9,956 nt of DNA from Calditrichaceae bacterium (GTDB taxonomy: Bacteria > Calditrichota > Calditrichia > Calditrichales > Calditrichaceae). Shown one piece after another: positions 1 through 6,131 of the stretch. The position numbers and the translations under genes were made by a program. Location: the NCBI GenBank assembly GCA_024763405.1, contig JANTFQ010000061.1, positions 1 to 9,956 on the forward strand, written 5' to 3'. How positions within the stretch are numbered: the first letter of the stretch is position 1; each line of letters begins with the position of its first letter. The notes under the pieces were generated by a model. The model was not told where the DNA came from and made no database searches. It saw nothing but the letters and a program-made list of their open reading frames with translations.

Positions 1-23
1 GTTTCGTTCATTATTTGTTCCAT
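1..23 (-). CDS. Start of a third operon gene, probably 2-oxoacid:ferredoxin oxidoreductase alpha subunit (partial)
   Basis: Only the first codons are in the window, reading MEQIMNET from the ATG at 23. That ATG lies inside the end of the preceding gene, giving a 13-base overlap. It sits 7 bases after a strong GAGGAGG Shine-Dalgarno sequence at 31-37. A second in-frame ATG at 11-9 overlaps the upstream TAA as TAATG, but the ribosome site favours the ATG at 23. The overlap shows translational coupling with the flavoprotein gene. The identity is inferred only from gene order: gamma subunit, then delta-like fusion, usually followed by the alpha and beta subunits. The eight residues themselves prove nothing about family. 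Confidence 0.5.
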
Positions 24-1702
24 TTTAATTCCTCCTCAAATGCCATTGCATTTCGTGGGCACTCGTGAACGCAAACCCCACACCCTTTACAGTAATCGTA
101 GTCGATAATATAATCATGTTTTACTGGATCCAAATGAATGGCCACATCCGGGCAGAAAATCAGGCAGTTGTCGCAATAGGTACAGGTGCCGCAGCTGAAG
201 CAACGATTGGCTTCGTTCAAGGCTTCCTCAATGGTAATACCCAAATTGACTTCATCAAAATTCTCTTTGAGTTCTTCCGGGTGCTGCTGTTTCTCTTTCG
301 GCCGGGGTTCATTTACAAAATAGTCCAGATTAATAGTATCAAAAGGAACGCCTGATTCCATTTTTCCGTTTAGGGCAACCTTACCTTCTCGTAAATATTG
401 GCCTATGGCTGTGGCAGCCCTGTGCCCGGTTGCAATAGCATCCACTACGGTGCCAATTGGGCCGTTTGCCGCATCACCGCATGCAAATATTCCTTTTTGT
501 GACGTCATTTGCCCGTTATCCAAATTCAGGCGGTCATGAAGCAATTTAAATTGCCCTTCTGTAAATTCCAGGTCTGGTACTTCTCCTATGGCCAGCAGCA
601 CCTGATCCGCTTCAATTCGGTATTCAGAACCTTTTACCGGATTAGGACGTCGGCGGCCGCTCTGATCGGGTTCGCCCAATTCCATTTTAATCAGTTCCAC
701 TTTCTGTAAACTACCGTTTCCATGAAACGCTATCGGATTGGCTAAAAAGATGAATTGAACGCCTTCTTTTTTCGCATCTTCAATTTCTTCGGGAACAGCC
801 GGCATTTCGGCACGGGAACGGCGGTACACAATGGTGACCTTTTCGGCCCCCATACGCAAAGCGGAACGGGCGGTATCGATGGCTGTATTTCCTCCACCCA
901 CCACTACTACATTTTTCCCGGTAGCCGCCTGTTCCTGCAAATTATATTGTTTTAAATACTCCAGGCCACTGCGAATTCCCTTTAAATCTTCACCGGGAAT
1001 CCTCATGCCCCAGCTTTTATAAGCGCCAACAGCGATGAGCACAGCATCAAAATTCTTTTGTAAATTACTCATTGATAAATCTTTGCCTATGGTAATTCCG
1101 GCGCGGATTTCAACGCCAAGCCGTTTGATATCGTCAATTTCTTTATCGAGAATTTCACGAGGGAGACGGTATGAAGGGATACCGATACGCAGCATACCTC
1201 CTGCTTCGTTAGCCGATTCGAAAACAGTTACTTTAAAACCCTGCCGAACTAATTGGTAGGCCGCTGAAAGACCGGCAGGACCGGAACCAATAATGGCAAC
1301 TTTCTCTTCCCTTTTTTCTTTGCTAAGCAGATGTTCGGGAATATGATTCTCTAAATTCTGGTCTGCTACAAAGCGCTCCATATTGTGAATGGCTATCGTT
1401 TCATCGTATTCCCCGCGGTTACAGACATTTTCGCAGGGATGATAACAGACCCGGCCGGTTACTCCGGGCATGGGATTATCCGGCAAAATCGTTTCCCAGG
1501 CCTCTTTGTATTTTTTTTCTTTCACCAGGGCAAAATATTGGGGAATCTTTTCGTGCGCCGGGCAACCCACCGTACAGGGGGGTATTTTATTTTCGTAAAG
1601 CGGACGCATATACCGCCAGCTACCAGTCTTATTCCAGCTCATATCTCCGGTAGACATAGCCATCAGCGTCTGGTCATTTTTTAAATCTATAAGGTCAGAC
1701 AT
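11..1702 (-). CDS. GltD-like FAD/NAD(P)H oxidoreductase fused to a C-terminal 2x[4Fe-4S] ferredoxin domain (2-oxoacid oxidoreductase delta-like subunit)
   Basis: Cytoplasmic flavoprotein of 563 residues. Domains in order: an N-terminal Fer4_20-type iron-sulfur domain with C43, C47, C86, C90 and C94; a first FAD-binding Rossmann motif GSGPAG at 139-144 with E162 at the end of the second strand; an NAD(P)-binding motif GGGNTAID at 269-276 with YRRSRAEMPA at 293-302; a closing FAD motif GIFACGDAANGP at 404-415; and a Cys-rich tail with C501, C504, C507, C510, C513 and C517, then C538, C541, C544 and C548. The tail resembles the PorD/delta ferredoxin of 2-oxoacid:ferredoxin oxidoreductases. The first 460 or so residues resemble glutamate synthase small subunit, but no large subunit is beside it. 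The ATG at 1702 has AAGGAG 7-8 bases upstream, and only 21 bases separate it from the gamma gene. A role in moving electrons between the oxidoreductase clusters and NAD(P)H is inferred from the fusion and context. Annotation as GltD alone would be misleading. Confidence 0.87.
   Translation of the reverse strand: MSDLIDLKNDQTLMAMSTGDMSWNKTGSWRYMRPLYENKIPPCTVGCPAHEKIPQYFALVKEKKYKEAWETILPDNPMPGVTGRVCYHPCENVCNRGEYDETIAIHNMERFVADQNLENHIPEHLLSKEKREEKVAIIGSGPAGLSAAYQLVRQGFKVTVFESANEAGGMLRIGIPSYRLPREILDKEIDDIKRLGVEIRAGITIGKDLSMSNLQKNFDAVLIAVGAYKSWGMRIPGEDLKGIRSGLEYLKQYNLQEQAATGKNVVVVGGGNTAIDTARSALRMGAEKVTIVYRRSRAEMPAVPEEIEDAKKEGVQFIFLANPIAFHGNGSLQKVELIKMELGEPDQSGRRRPNPVKGSEYRIEADQVLLAIGEVPDLEFTEGQFKLLHDRLNLDNGQMTSQKGIFACGDAANGPIGTVVDAIATGHRAATAIGQYLREGKVALNGKMESGVPFDTINLDYFVNEPRPKEKQQHPEELKENFDEVNLGITIEEALNEANRCFSCGTCTYCDNCLIFCPDVAIHLDPVKHDYIIDYDYCKGCGVCVHECPRNAMAFEEELKWNK
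31..37 (-). promoter_or_regulatory. Strong Shine-Dalgarno for the downstream operon gene
   Basis: On the minus strand GAGGAGG is followed by a 7-base spacer and ATG at 23. The motif lies inside the last codons of the upstream flavoprotein gene, and it decides which of two nearby in-frame ATGs is the likely start. Confidence 0.75.
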
Positions 1703-1723
1703 ATATTGCTCCTTTAAAATGAT

Positions 1724-2275
1724 TTACATTTTGAACTGGTCAAAAGCGGCACGGGCAGCATCGGCATTTTCTTTGGGATGCACAGGAACCGAATCTTTTA
1801 TGGCTTGTTCAATCGCATCAATTCCCACGATACCATCCATAAAACGGGAAAAGGCGCCAAGAATAGCCGTATTTACAATGGGATGACTTTTCGAACCCAA
1901 ATGATTTTCAACTGCAATCCGACTGGCATCGATAGTTTGCACCATAAATCGATCCGGTATATCAAACTGGTCGGCTGCAAAGGGACTGTTAATCAATATT
2001 TTACCGCCTTCTTTCAGTCCGGAGGTAACATCAATCGTCTGTAAAAGGGTAGGATCTAAAACAACGAGATGATCGGGTTCGTAAATTTCGGTTCTTAAGT
2101 GGATTGGTTTTTCATCTATGCGGGTAAAGGCCTGCACCGGCGCACCGCGGCGTTCAACGCCGAAGGCAGGAAAGGATTGTGCAAATTTCCCTTCAATAAA
2201 TAAAGCTGCCGCTAAAATTTTACAGGCGATAACGGCGCCCTGGCCGCCTCGTCCATGCATTCGAATTTCTACCAT
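1724..2275 (-). CDS. 2-oxoacid:ferredoxin oxidoreductase gamma subunit
   Basis: Gamma subunit of the pyruvate/2-oxoisovalerate/2-oxoglutarate:ferredoxin oxidoreductase family, which oxidatively decarboxylates 2-oxoacids to acyl-CoA in the cytoplasm. The protein opens with MVEIRMHGRGGQGAV, the family's characteristic glycine-rich start, and its 183 residues match the usual size. The frame stays open upstream to 2380, but I chose the ATG at 2275: it has GGGAG 7 bases upstream, the family homology begins exactly there, and the extra 35 codons overlap a likely promoter. It is the first gene of the operon, 21 bases ahead of the flavoprotein fusion. The substrate cannot be decided from this subunit, so no por/vor/kor symbol is given. 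The catalytic alpha and thiamine-diphosphate beta subunits would lie beyond the left edge. Confidence 0.88.
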   Translation of the reverse strand: MVEIRMHGRGGQGAVIACKILAAALFIEGKFAQSFPAFGVERRGAPVQAFTRIDEKPIHLRTEIYEPDHLVVLDPTLLQTIDVTSGLKEGGKILINSPFAADQFDIPDRFMVQTIDASRIAVENHLGSKSHPIVNTAILGAFSRFMDGIVGIDAIEQAIKDSVPVHPKENADAARAAFDQFKM

Positions 2276-2344
2276 GAGGAATCTCCCGTTTGTTCGCTTA
2301 TTTATTTTGTATTTATATTCATTCTTAAAAAGCTCATATTTATT

Positions 2345-2363
2345 TAAACAATTCCCGTGCCAG
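2345..2363 (-). promoter_or_regulatory. Candidate sigma-54 (-24/-12) promoter for the oxidoreductase operon
   Basis: The minus strand reads CTGGCACGGGAATTGTTTA, against the sigma-54 consensus YTGGCACG-N4-TTGCW. Every core position matches except the C of the -12 GC, which is T. The GG (2361-2360) and the G of the -12 element (2349) are 12 bases apart, as required. The predicted start of transcription is near 2336, leaving a leader of about 60 bases before the gamma gene ATG. The element stands out as a G+C-rich island in an AT-rich spacer. It also overlaps a small inverted repeat, CGTGC-N8-GCACG. No enhancer site or RpoN-dependent activator was identified in the window. Confidence 0.5.
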
Positions 2364-2468
2364 TCCCCGCACGAATTCAAATTAAAAAAAGATTGAACTT
2401 ACCCCTGTTTTTCGTGTTATTCTAAAAAGCTATTTCAACTTTCAGGAATCTTTTCTCAGTTTTGCCAA

Positions 2469-2488
2469 TACAAAAAATAATTTTTGTA
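2469..2488. repeat. AT-rich inverted repeat after the adenosyltransferase gene
   Basis: Perfect 8-bp arms TACAAAAA and TTTTTGTA around a 4-base loop, located 22 bases beyond the adenosyltransferase stop. It could be a weak terminator or pause hairpin for that gene. The stem is almost all A-T, so the case is weak, and an operator-like palindrome is equally possible. Confidence 0.3.
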
Positions 2489-2509
2489 ACTTATTACATA
2501 AACATGCAA

Positions 2510-3067
2510 TTACTTACCACTCAATCCTTCCCAGTGGACATCTGTTGCACCTTCTATTTGATTGCATTTTCGCGCCAATAAAAAAAACCAGTCACTCAGA
2601 CGGTTTATATATATTAAGCAAACAGCACGAAGCTTGCCGGTATCATTTATCCCAATCATTTCCCGTTCCGCACGACGGCAAACAGTACGCGCAACCTGCG
2701 CCTGAGCAGCAGCCATGCTTCCTCCCGGTAAAATGAATTTTTTTAAGGGAGGCAATTCTTCGGCCCAGGAATCCATTTCGGATTCGAGTGTTTGGATATG
2801 CTTATGGGTTATTTTATTTGGTAATTCGATTTCCTGTTTTTTTGCAGAGGCAGCAATTTCGGAAGACAGGTTAAAAATTTCATTCTGCCGAATTTTTAAA
2901 ACCGTGTCTATTTCAGCAGTGGTATTGATGGATCGTAATAATCCGACAGCGCTGTTCAGTTCATCAAGGGCGCCATAAGCATTAACGCGCGGATCGTTCT
3001 TTTTAACAACTTCACCGCCCCATAAACTTGTACTACCTTTATCACCGAATCCGGTATATATTTTCAT
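2510..3067 (-). CDS. pduO: PduO-type cob(I)alamin adenosyltransferase
   Basis: Transfers the 5'-deoxyadenosyl group of ATP to cob(I)alamin, making adenosylcobalamin. The family signatures are clear. The N-terminal ATP-binding motif is KIYTGFGDKGSTSLWGGE, followed by RVNAYGALDELNSAVG. The late helix carries RTVCRRAERE, and NRLSDWFFLLAR stands near the C-terminus. The start is the ATG at 3067 (185 residues, normal for the family): GGAAG lies 6 bases upstream and the conserved motif begins at residue 2. The frame runs open a further 60 codons upstream, but that stretch is not protein-like and crosses an inverted repeat. No B12-biosynthesis or B12-dependent enzyme gene is next to it. It shares a strand with the oxidoreductase operon, but a 234-bp spacer with its own promoter candidate suggests separate transcription. 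The symbol denotes the enzyme type, not a propanediol-utilisation role. Confidence 0.92.
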   Translation of the reverse strand: MKIYTGFGDKGSTSLWGGEVVKKNDPRVNAYGALDELNSAVGLLRSINTTAEIDTVLKIRQNEIFNLSSEIAASAKKQEIELPNKITHKHIQTLESEMDSWAEELPPLKKFILPGGSMAAAQAQVARTVCRRAEREMIGINDTGKLRAVCLIYINRLSDWFFLLARKCNQIEGATDVHWEGLSGK

Positions 3068-3100
3068 CAGATTCTTCCAAATCAATAACTTTGATAATAG

Positions 3101-3130
3101 ATAATATACAAATAAATTTGCAGAAGTTAA
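3101..3130 (-). promoter_or_regulatory. Possible sigma-70-like promoter for the adenosyltransferase
   Basis: On the minus strand TTAACT (3130-3125) and TATTAT (3106-3101) are separated by 18 bases, which would give a leader of about 27 bases before the ATG at 3067. It lies downstream of the T9 tract, so the gene could be expressed even if the inverted repeat terminates upstream transcription. The region is AT-rich and such matches arise by chance. Confidence 0.25.
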
Positions 3131-3154
3131 ACAGTATAAGTGGAGTTTTTTAGC

Positions 3155-3245
3155 AAAAAAAAAGAGAGGGTGCAATTCATATTCTGTGGGGGATAAAGGA
3201 GGCAGTAAAAACCTAATTAGAGATATGAATTGCTGGGACCCTCTC
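3155..3245 (-). terminator. Long imperfect inverted repeat followed by T9: terminator, attenuator or small mobile-element remnant
   Basis: The left arm at 3164-3182 (GAGAGGGT then GCAATTCATAT) pairs with the right arm at 3223-3245 (ATATGAATTGC, an unpaired TGGG at 3234-3237, then ACCCTCTC). This makes 19 base pairs around a 40-base loop. Read on the minus strand, the stem is followed directly by nine T residues (3163-3155), the form of an intrinsic terminator. No minus-strand coding region lies upstream, so there is nothing obvious to terminate. It could be a leader attenuator of the adenosyltransferase, the end of an unrecognised small RNA, or a tiny element with terminal inverted repeats. 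I see no cobalamin-riboswitch box. Confidence 0.5.
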
Positions 3246-3577
3246 AACCAACGACCTAACTCGTGTTATTCTTATACAATTGTTATGCCAAAAAGTTTCA
3301 ATTTATCATAACTATCTATTAATATGTTTGTTACATTAATTTTACCGATATAAGGTTACCTGCAATTATATTCATTCTGTATTAAAAATAGACACAAAGA
3401 TGTACATTTTTTAATCATTTTCCGCTCATGTCTTTTATAGAAATGAAGTTATCTCTCCGGAAATCGATATAAATTATTAAAATTCCATCGGGTTGTGAAT
3501 CTTTTGTGAAGCATCAGATTTTGCATATGCGCATTTTTCAGTTGAAAATGAATTATATAATGGTGAGAAATGGATAT
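3246..3577. other. AT-rich divergent intergenic region
   Basis: This stretch separates the minus-strand adenosyltransferase leader from the plus-strand beta-barrel gene and must hold at least the latter's promoter. It is strongly AT-rich with many TA and TTT runs, and I could not single out a convincing -35/-10 pair. A perfect TATAAT occurs at 3556-3561, but it is only 16 bases before the chosen start and lacks a good -35, so I do not call it. The frame of the beta-barrel gene stays open back to a GTG at 3506. Confidence 0.5.
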
Positions 3578-4522
3578 ATGAGAAATATATTACTGCCCTT
3601 CTGGTTCATCCTTATTCTGCTTCCCGGCACCGTATCTGCACAGGCCTGCTGCTCAGCAGGTACGCCCATTGCAGGCAGCCTGGACCTTTCAATACCCGAA
3701 GCAAATACCTGGCGCCTGACACTCTCATACGAATATAATGTTCTGGATGATGTCATTGCCGGGTCGAACGAAATTAAAGGTTTGCGGAGCCGACTGAGTC
3801 AATCTGTACTTCTGGATATTTCGTATGGTTATAACAGCCGGATTTCTTTAACGGGGTTATTTACTTACCTGCGCCAAACCAGAAAACTGAACGGATCAAA
3901 CACTACAACGGTGGTGAGCGGTGCAGGTGATGCAGCACTGTTTTTAATATATTCTATTCTAAACCCAAGTATTATTAAGCAAAGACGCTGGGCAACTGGA
4001 ATCGGATTAAAATTTCCCACCGGAGCCTCGGATATTAAAAATGGCAGCGTTCCATTTTCAGCAGATTTACAGCCAGGCAGCGGTTCGTGGGATGGCGTAT
4101 TTTGGACTTCCTTTTCCCAGGGATATCTGCCTATTCGGTTCAGCTGGTTTGTAGGTAGTACCTACCGGATAAACGGCACCAACAATCGCTATAAAAACAC
4201 CGCCTCCGGTTTGGGCTATCATTTTGGTAATGAATTTCTGTTAAATCTCGGCGGCGTCTACAGTACGAAATCACTTTTCAATTTCAGCTTGCAACTGCGC
4301 TATCGCAATACCGCCATCGATCGGCTGGGATCGTTAGAAGTATCCAATACCGGAGGAAATTGGATTTATCTCATTCATGGAATAAATATAAACTTCCCGC
4401 CGCTCAGCGTGAAACTTAACGGTCAACTTCCCATTTACAGGAGACTGAATGACATTCAGCTTACGACATCCTATCGGGCCGGGATTTCACTTTCTATGGA
4501 CTTAGCCGGACACACTTATTAA
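3578..4522 (+). CDS. Exported outer-membrane beta-barrel protein of unknown function
   Basis: I do not recognise a named family. From the ATG at 3578 the protein has 314 residues. It begins with a clear signal peptide: MRN, a hydrophobic core at about 4-17, and cleavage expected after VSA at residue 21, before QACCSAGTP. The mature part is rich in alternating hydrophobic/polar stretches with aromatic girdle residues (SYEYNV, LLDISYGYNS, WATGIGLKFPTG, FSWFVGSTYRING, LQLRYRNTA) and polar turns, as in transporter-like or porin-like beta-barrels. An adjacent cysteine pair (C24, C25) sits just after the signal peptide. The C-terminus ends in Tyr rather than Phe. The start is uncertain: GTG 3506, ATG 3548 and ATG 3560 are in frame, but 3578 gives the most normal signal peptide, with GGTGAG 10 bases upstream. 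A 77-bp gap separates it from the hemerythrin gene, so co-transcription is possible. Confidence 0.7.
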   Translation: MRNILLPFWFILILLPGTVSAQACCSAGTPIAGSLDLSIPEANTWRLTLSYEYNVLDDVIAGSNEIKGLRSRLSQSVLLDISYGYNSRISLTGLFTYLRQTRKLNGSNTTTVVSGAGDAALFLIYSILNPSIIKQRRWATGIGLKFPTGASDIKNGSVPFSADLQPGSGSWDGVFWTSFSQGYLPIRFSWFVGSTYRINGTNNRYKNTASGLGYHFGNEFLLNLGGVYSTKSLFNFSLQLRYRNTAIDRLGSLEVSNTGGNWIYLIHGININFPPLSVKLNGQLPIYRRLNDIQLTTSYRAGISLSMDLAGHTY

Positions 4523-4589
4523 CTATTGAACCAAACTTTACTGCCCTTAAAGTTTTCTGCTATTTATCCGAAAATCTTTTCAATTTAAG

Positions 4590-4595
4590 AGGAGG
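4590..4595 (+). promoter_or_regulatory. Shine-Dalgarno of the bacteriohemerythrin gene
   Basis: AGGAGG followed by AAAT and the ATG at 4600. It is a near-perfect anti-16S match with a slightly short spacer, and it fixes the start. Confidence 0.7.
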
Positions 4596-4599
4596 AAAT

Positions 4600-5013
4600 A
4601 TGGCCATAGAGTGGCGTGACTCAATGAGTGTTGCTAATGAGAGAGTAGACAAGGATCATCAATACCTCATTACGCTTCTTAACACCATGGAAATAGATTT
4701 AGAGCATCCTGAAAACAAAGAACCGATTTTACGCACCCTTTTAAAACTTAAAAAATACACCATTGAGCACTTTGAACGGGAAGAACACCTGCAGCTCCGA
4801 ATCCGCTACCCAAAATTAAACGAACATCGGAAAATTCACCAGAATCTGGTCAAAGAACTTGATGAAATTATTACGTCTGTAAATACGGCGGGACCAGAAG
4901 GAGAAACAAAACATATTTCAGAACTCTTACACGACTGGCTGATAAACCATGTGCTGCAGGAAGACCTGCCCATGAAACCCTATTTTGCCAAACACCCGCC
5001 TGATTTTTCATAA
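4600..5013 (+). CDS. Bacteriohemerythrin (hemerythrin-like O2-binding di-iron protein)
   Basis: Single-domain cytoplasmic protein of 137 residues that binds O2 reversibly at a di-iron centre. The N-terminal WRDSMSVANERVDKDHQYLITLLN is typical of bacteriohemerythrins. All seven iron ligands can be placed with canonical spacing: H20, H57, E61 (HFERE), H76, H80 (HRKIH), H117 and D122 (HVLQED). Nothing suggests a fused sensor domain or a signal peptide. The family is linked to O2 storage, delivery or scavenging, and sometimes to protecting O2-sensitive enzymes. With a ferredoxin oxidoreductase operon nearby, a protective role in an anaerobe or microaerophile is plausible, but this is inference. 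It lies 77 bp after the beta-barrel gene and 72 bp before recX on the same strand, with no clear terminator on either side. Confidence 0.92.
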   Translation: MAIEWRDSMSVANERVDKDHQYLITLLNTMEIDLEHPENKEPILRTLLKLKKYTIEHFEREEHLQLRIRYPKLNEHRKIHQNLVKELDEIITSVNTAGPEGETKHISELLHDWLINHVLQEDLPMKPYFAKHPPDFS

Positions 5014-5085
5014 CTTTCCATTTTTGGTTGCTTAAAAAATCCTTTTATTCTAATTTCCGGTTTGGATAATTAATTGGCCTCTTAG

Positions 5086-5694
5086 ATGATTGTCACTAAA
5101 ATTGAAGTTCAAAAGAAAAACAAAAAACGATTCAGCCTGTACAGCGATGATGTTTATTTATTCGGGGTCAGCGAAGATACCCTGGTACATTTTAACATTC
5201 AAAAGGGGCGGGACTACGCGGACAGCGAGCTTCAGGAAATTCAGAATTATGAAACGCTCATTCAATGCCTGGCCCAGGCCTACCGCTACCTGGCCCGGCG
5301 CGCTCACCTCGAAGCAGAGCTCGTCCGAAAACTACGCGCCAAAACATTTGAAAAAGATATTATTGCCCTGGCAATAAGCCAGTTAAAAACGAAAAACTAT
5401 CTTGACGACCGCGCCTTTATCCGGCAATATATTTCAGACGAAATTCGATTTAAACGAAACGGTCCCCTGCTAATTTATAAAAAATTGCTGCAAAAAGGAG
5501 CAGCCCGGGAAGATATCGACGAGCTACTGGGGCCGTCCTATCCGGAAGCAGAACAGTTAAAAAACGCGCGTATTCTTTATGCAAAAAAGGCTTCCACTTC
5601 AGCGAAGCCGGAAGCACAAAAAATATATGCCTACCTGCAGCAAAAGGGATTCTCCTGGGATATCATCCGCCAATGCGCTGAAAACGCAAATTAG
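5086..5694 (+). CDS. recX: Regulatory protein RecX
   Basis: RecX binds RecA filaments and generally limits RecA recombinase and coprotease activity. The 202 residues are all-alpha, with the family's three-helix repeats. The best signature is YLDDRAFIRQYISDEIRFKRNGPLLIYKKLLQKGA at about residues 105-139, matching the RecX pattern DDxxFxxxx...R...GPxxLxxxLxxKG. The preceding LARRAHLEAELVRKLRAK segment is the first repeat (usually R..s..EL..KL..k). The N-terminal extension of about 60 residues is also typical in FCB-type bacteria. The ATG at 5086 lacks a good Shine-Dalgarno, so translation initiation may be weak. recA is not in the window. alaS follows on the same strand, as in many genomes, but about 970 bp away with other elements between. 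Confidence 0.87.
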   Translation: MIVTKIEVQKKNKKRFSLYSDDVYLFGVSEDTLVHFNIQKGRDYADSELQEIQNYETLIQCLAQAYRYLARRAHLEAELVRKLRAKTFEKDIIALAISQLKTKNYLDDRAFIRQYISDEIRFKRNGPLLIYKKLLQKGAAREDIDELLGPSYPEAEQLKNARILYAKKASTSAKPEAQKIYAYLQQKGFSWDIIRQCAENAN

Positions 5695-5718
5695 CCCACT
5701 AAATAGATTTTAAATTTG

Positions 5719-5805
5719 GAATTGATTTTCGATTGAAGATTAACGAGTACAGATTGCAGATTTTGAAATTGTTTCTTCCTGTACTACGAACGTTGTCATC
5801 ACAAG
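5719..5805. repeat. Direct repeat copy 1 (87 bp) with GATT heptad phasing
   Basis: Identical base for base to 5947-6033. After one mismatch the match continues for five more bases (5807-5811). The first half has a 7-base period: GATT at 5724, 5731, 5738, 5752 and 5759, with GAGT at 5745 filling the missing register. The second half ends in GTTGTCATCACAAG followed by a CCGAA motif. That is reminiscent of dispersed intergenic repeats containing GTCATC...CGAAG that occur in many bacterial genomes, although this family was not identified. Confidence 0.85.
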
Positions 5806-5897
5806 ACCGAAGTGATCGTATTAAAAAAGAAACCATTTTTCGAACCTATGCACTGAGAAAACCTGTCTGTGTATACCGGAATTCCATACAAAGGCAT

Positions 5898-5911
5898 GCC
5901 CCAAATGGGGC
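5898..5911. repeat. Small GC hairpin inside the repeat spacer
   Basis: GCCCC-AAAT-GGGGC, a 5-bp all-GC stem with a 4-base loop, located between the two copies of the direct repeat. It has no adjacent T tract on either strand, so it is not a terminator. It may be part of a structured repeat unit. Confidence 0.4.
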
Positions 5912-5946
5912 TGGTAAAGAATGGCCTTCCGCAGTAGTAATATCCT

Positions 5947-6033
5947 GAATTGATTTTCGATTGAAGATTAACGAGTACAGATTGCAGATTTTGAAATTGT
6001 TTCTTCCTGTACTACGAACGTTGTCATCACAAG
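5947..6033. repeat. Direct repeat copy 2 (87 bp) with GATT heptad phasing
   Basis: Perfect copy of 5719-5805, offset by 228 bp. GATT occurs at 5952, 5959, 5966, 5980 and 5987, with GAGT at 5973. Beyond 6033 the copies diverge: this one continues GCCGAAAGCCGAAG, a short internal duplication of GCCGAA, whereas copy 1 continues ACCGAAGTGATCG. The absence of any substitution over 87 non-coding bases suggests a recent duplication or ongoing gene conversion. Confidence 0.85.
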
Positions 6034-6131
6034 GCCGAAAGCCGAAGAGAGCCCTTTATAGAAAGAACCAGAAATTGTGTAAAAAATAAAAAGCTTGTTA
6101 CTAAACTATGGATAGAATCAAAAAAAATGTT

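Larger units (their letters stand above)
5695..6131. other. Repeat-bearing spacer between recX and the receiver gene
   Basis: No convincing gene lies here. The spacer is mostly occupied by a duplicated 87-bp block and the 141 bp between its copies. A plus-strand frame of 71 codons at 5733-5948 begins and ends within the repeat structure and lacks any recognisable domain or ribosome site, so it is not called. A T8 run on the minus strand just past the receiver stop (near 6120-6127) has no good hairpin before it. Confidence 0.6.

Noticed and set aside
2276..2380. 35-codon N-terminal extension of the gamma subunit frame
   Set aside because: The family motif and the GGGAG ribosome site both place the start at 2275, and the extension overlaps the sigma-54-like element.
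3068..3247. 60-codon N-terminal extension of the cobalamin adenosyltransferase frame
   Set aside because: The family's conserved N-terminus starts at the ATG at 3067 with a good ribosome site, and the extension runs through an inverted repeat and T9 tract.
3068..3505. Cobalamin riboswitch upstream of the adenosyltransferase
   Set aside because: I looked on the minus strand for a B12 box and associated conserved helices and saw none; the hairpin present does not resemble that fold.
5733..5948. Plus-strand frame of 71 codons in the repeat spacer
   Set aside because: It is made of repeat sequence, has no ribosome site and shows no protein-like composition.
5719..6033. CRISPR-like array
   Set aside because: Only two copies of a long 87-bp unit, 141 bp apart, with no short regular spacers and no cas genes.
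5706..6061. Insertion sequence bounded by the direct repeats
   Set aside because: The 141 bp between copies has no transposase and no terminal inverted repeats, so only a repeat, not an insertion sequence, is supported.
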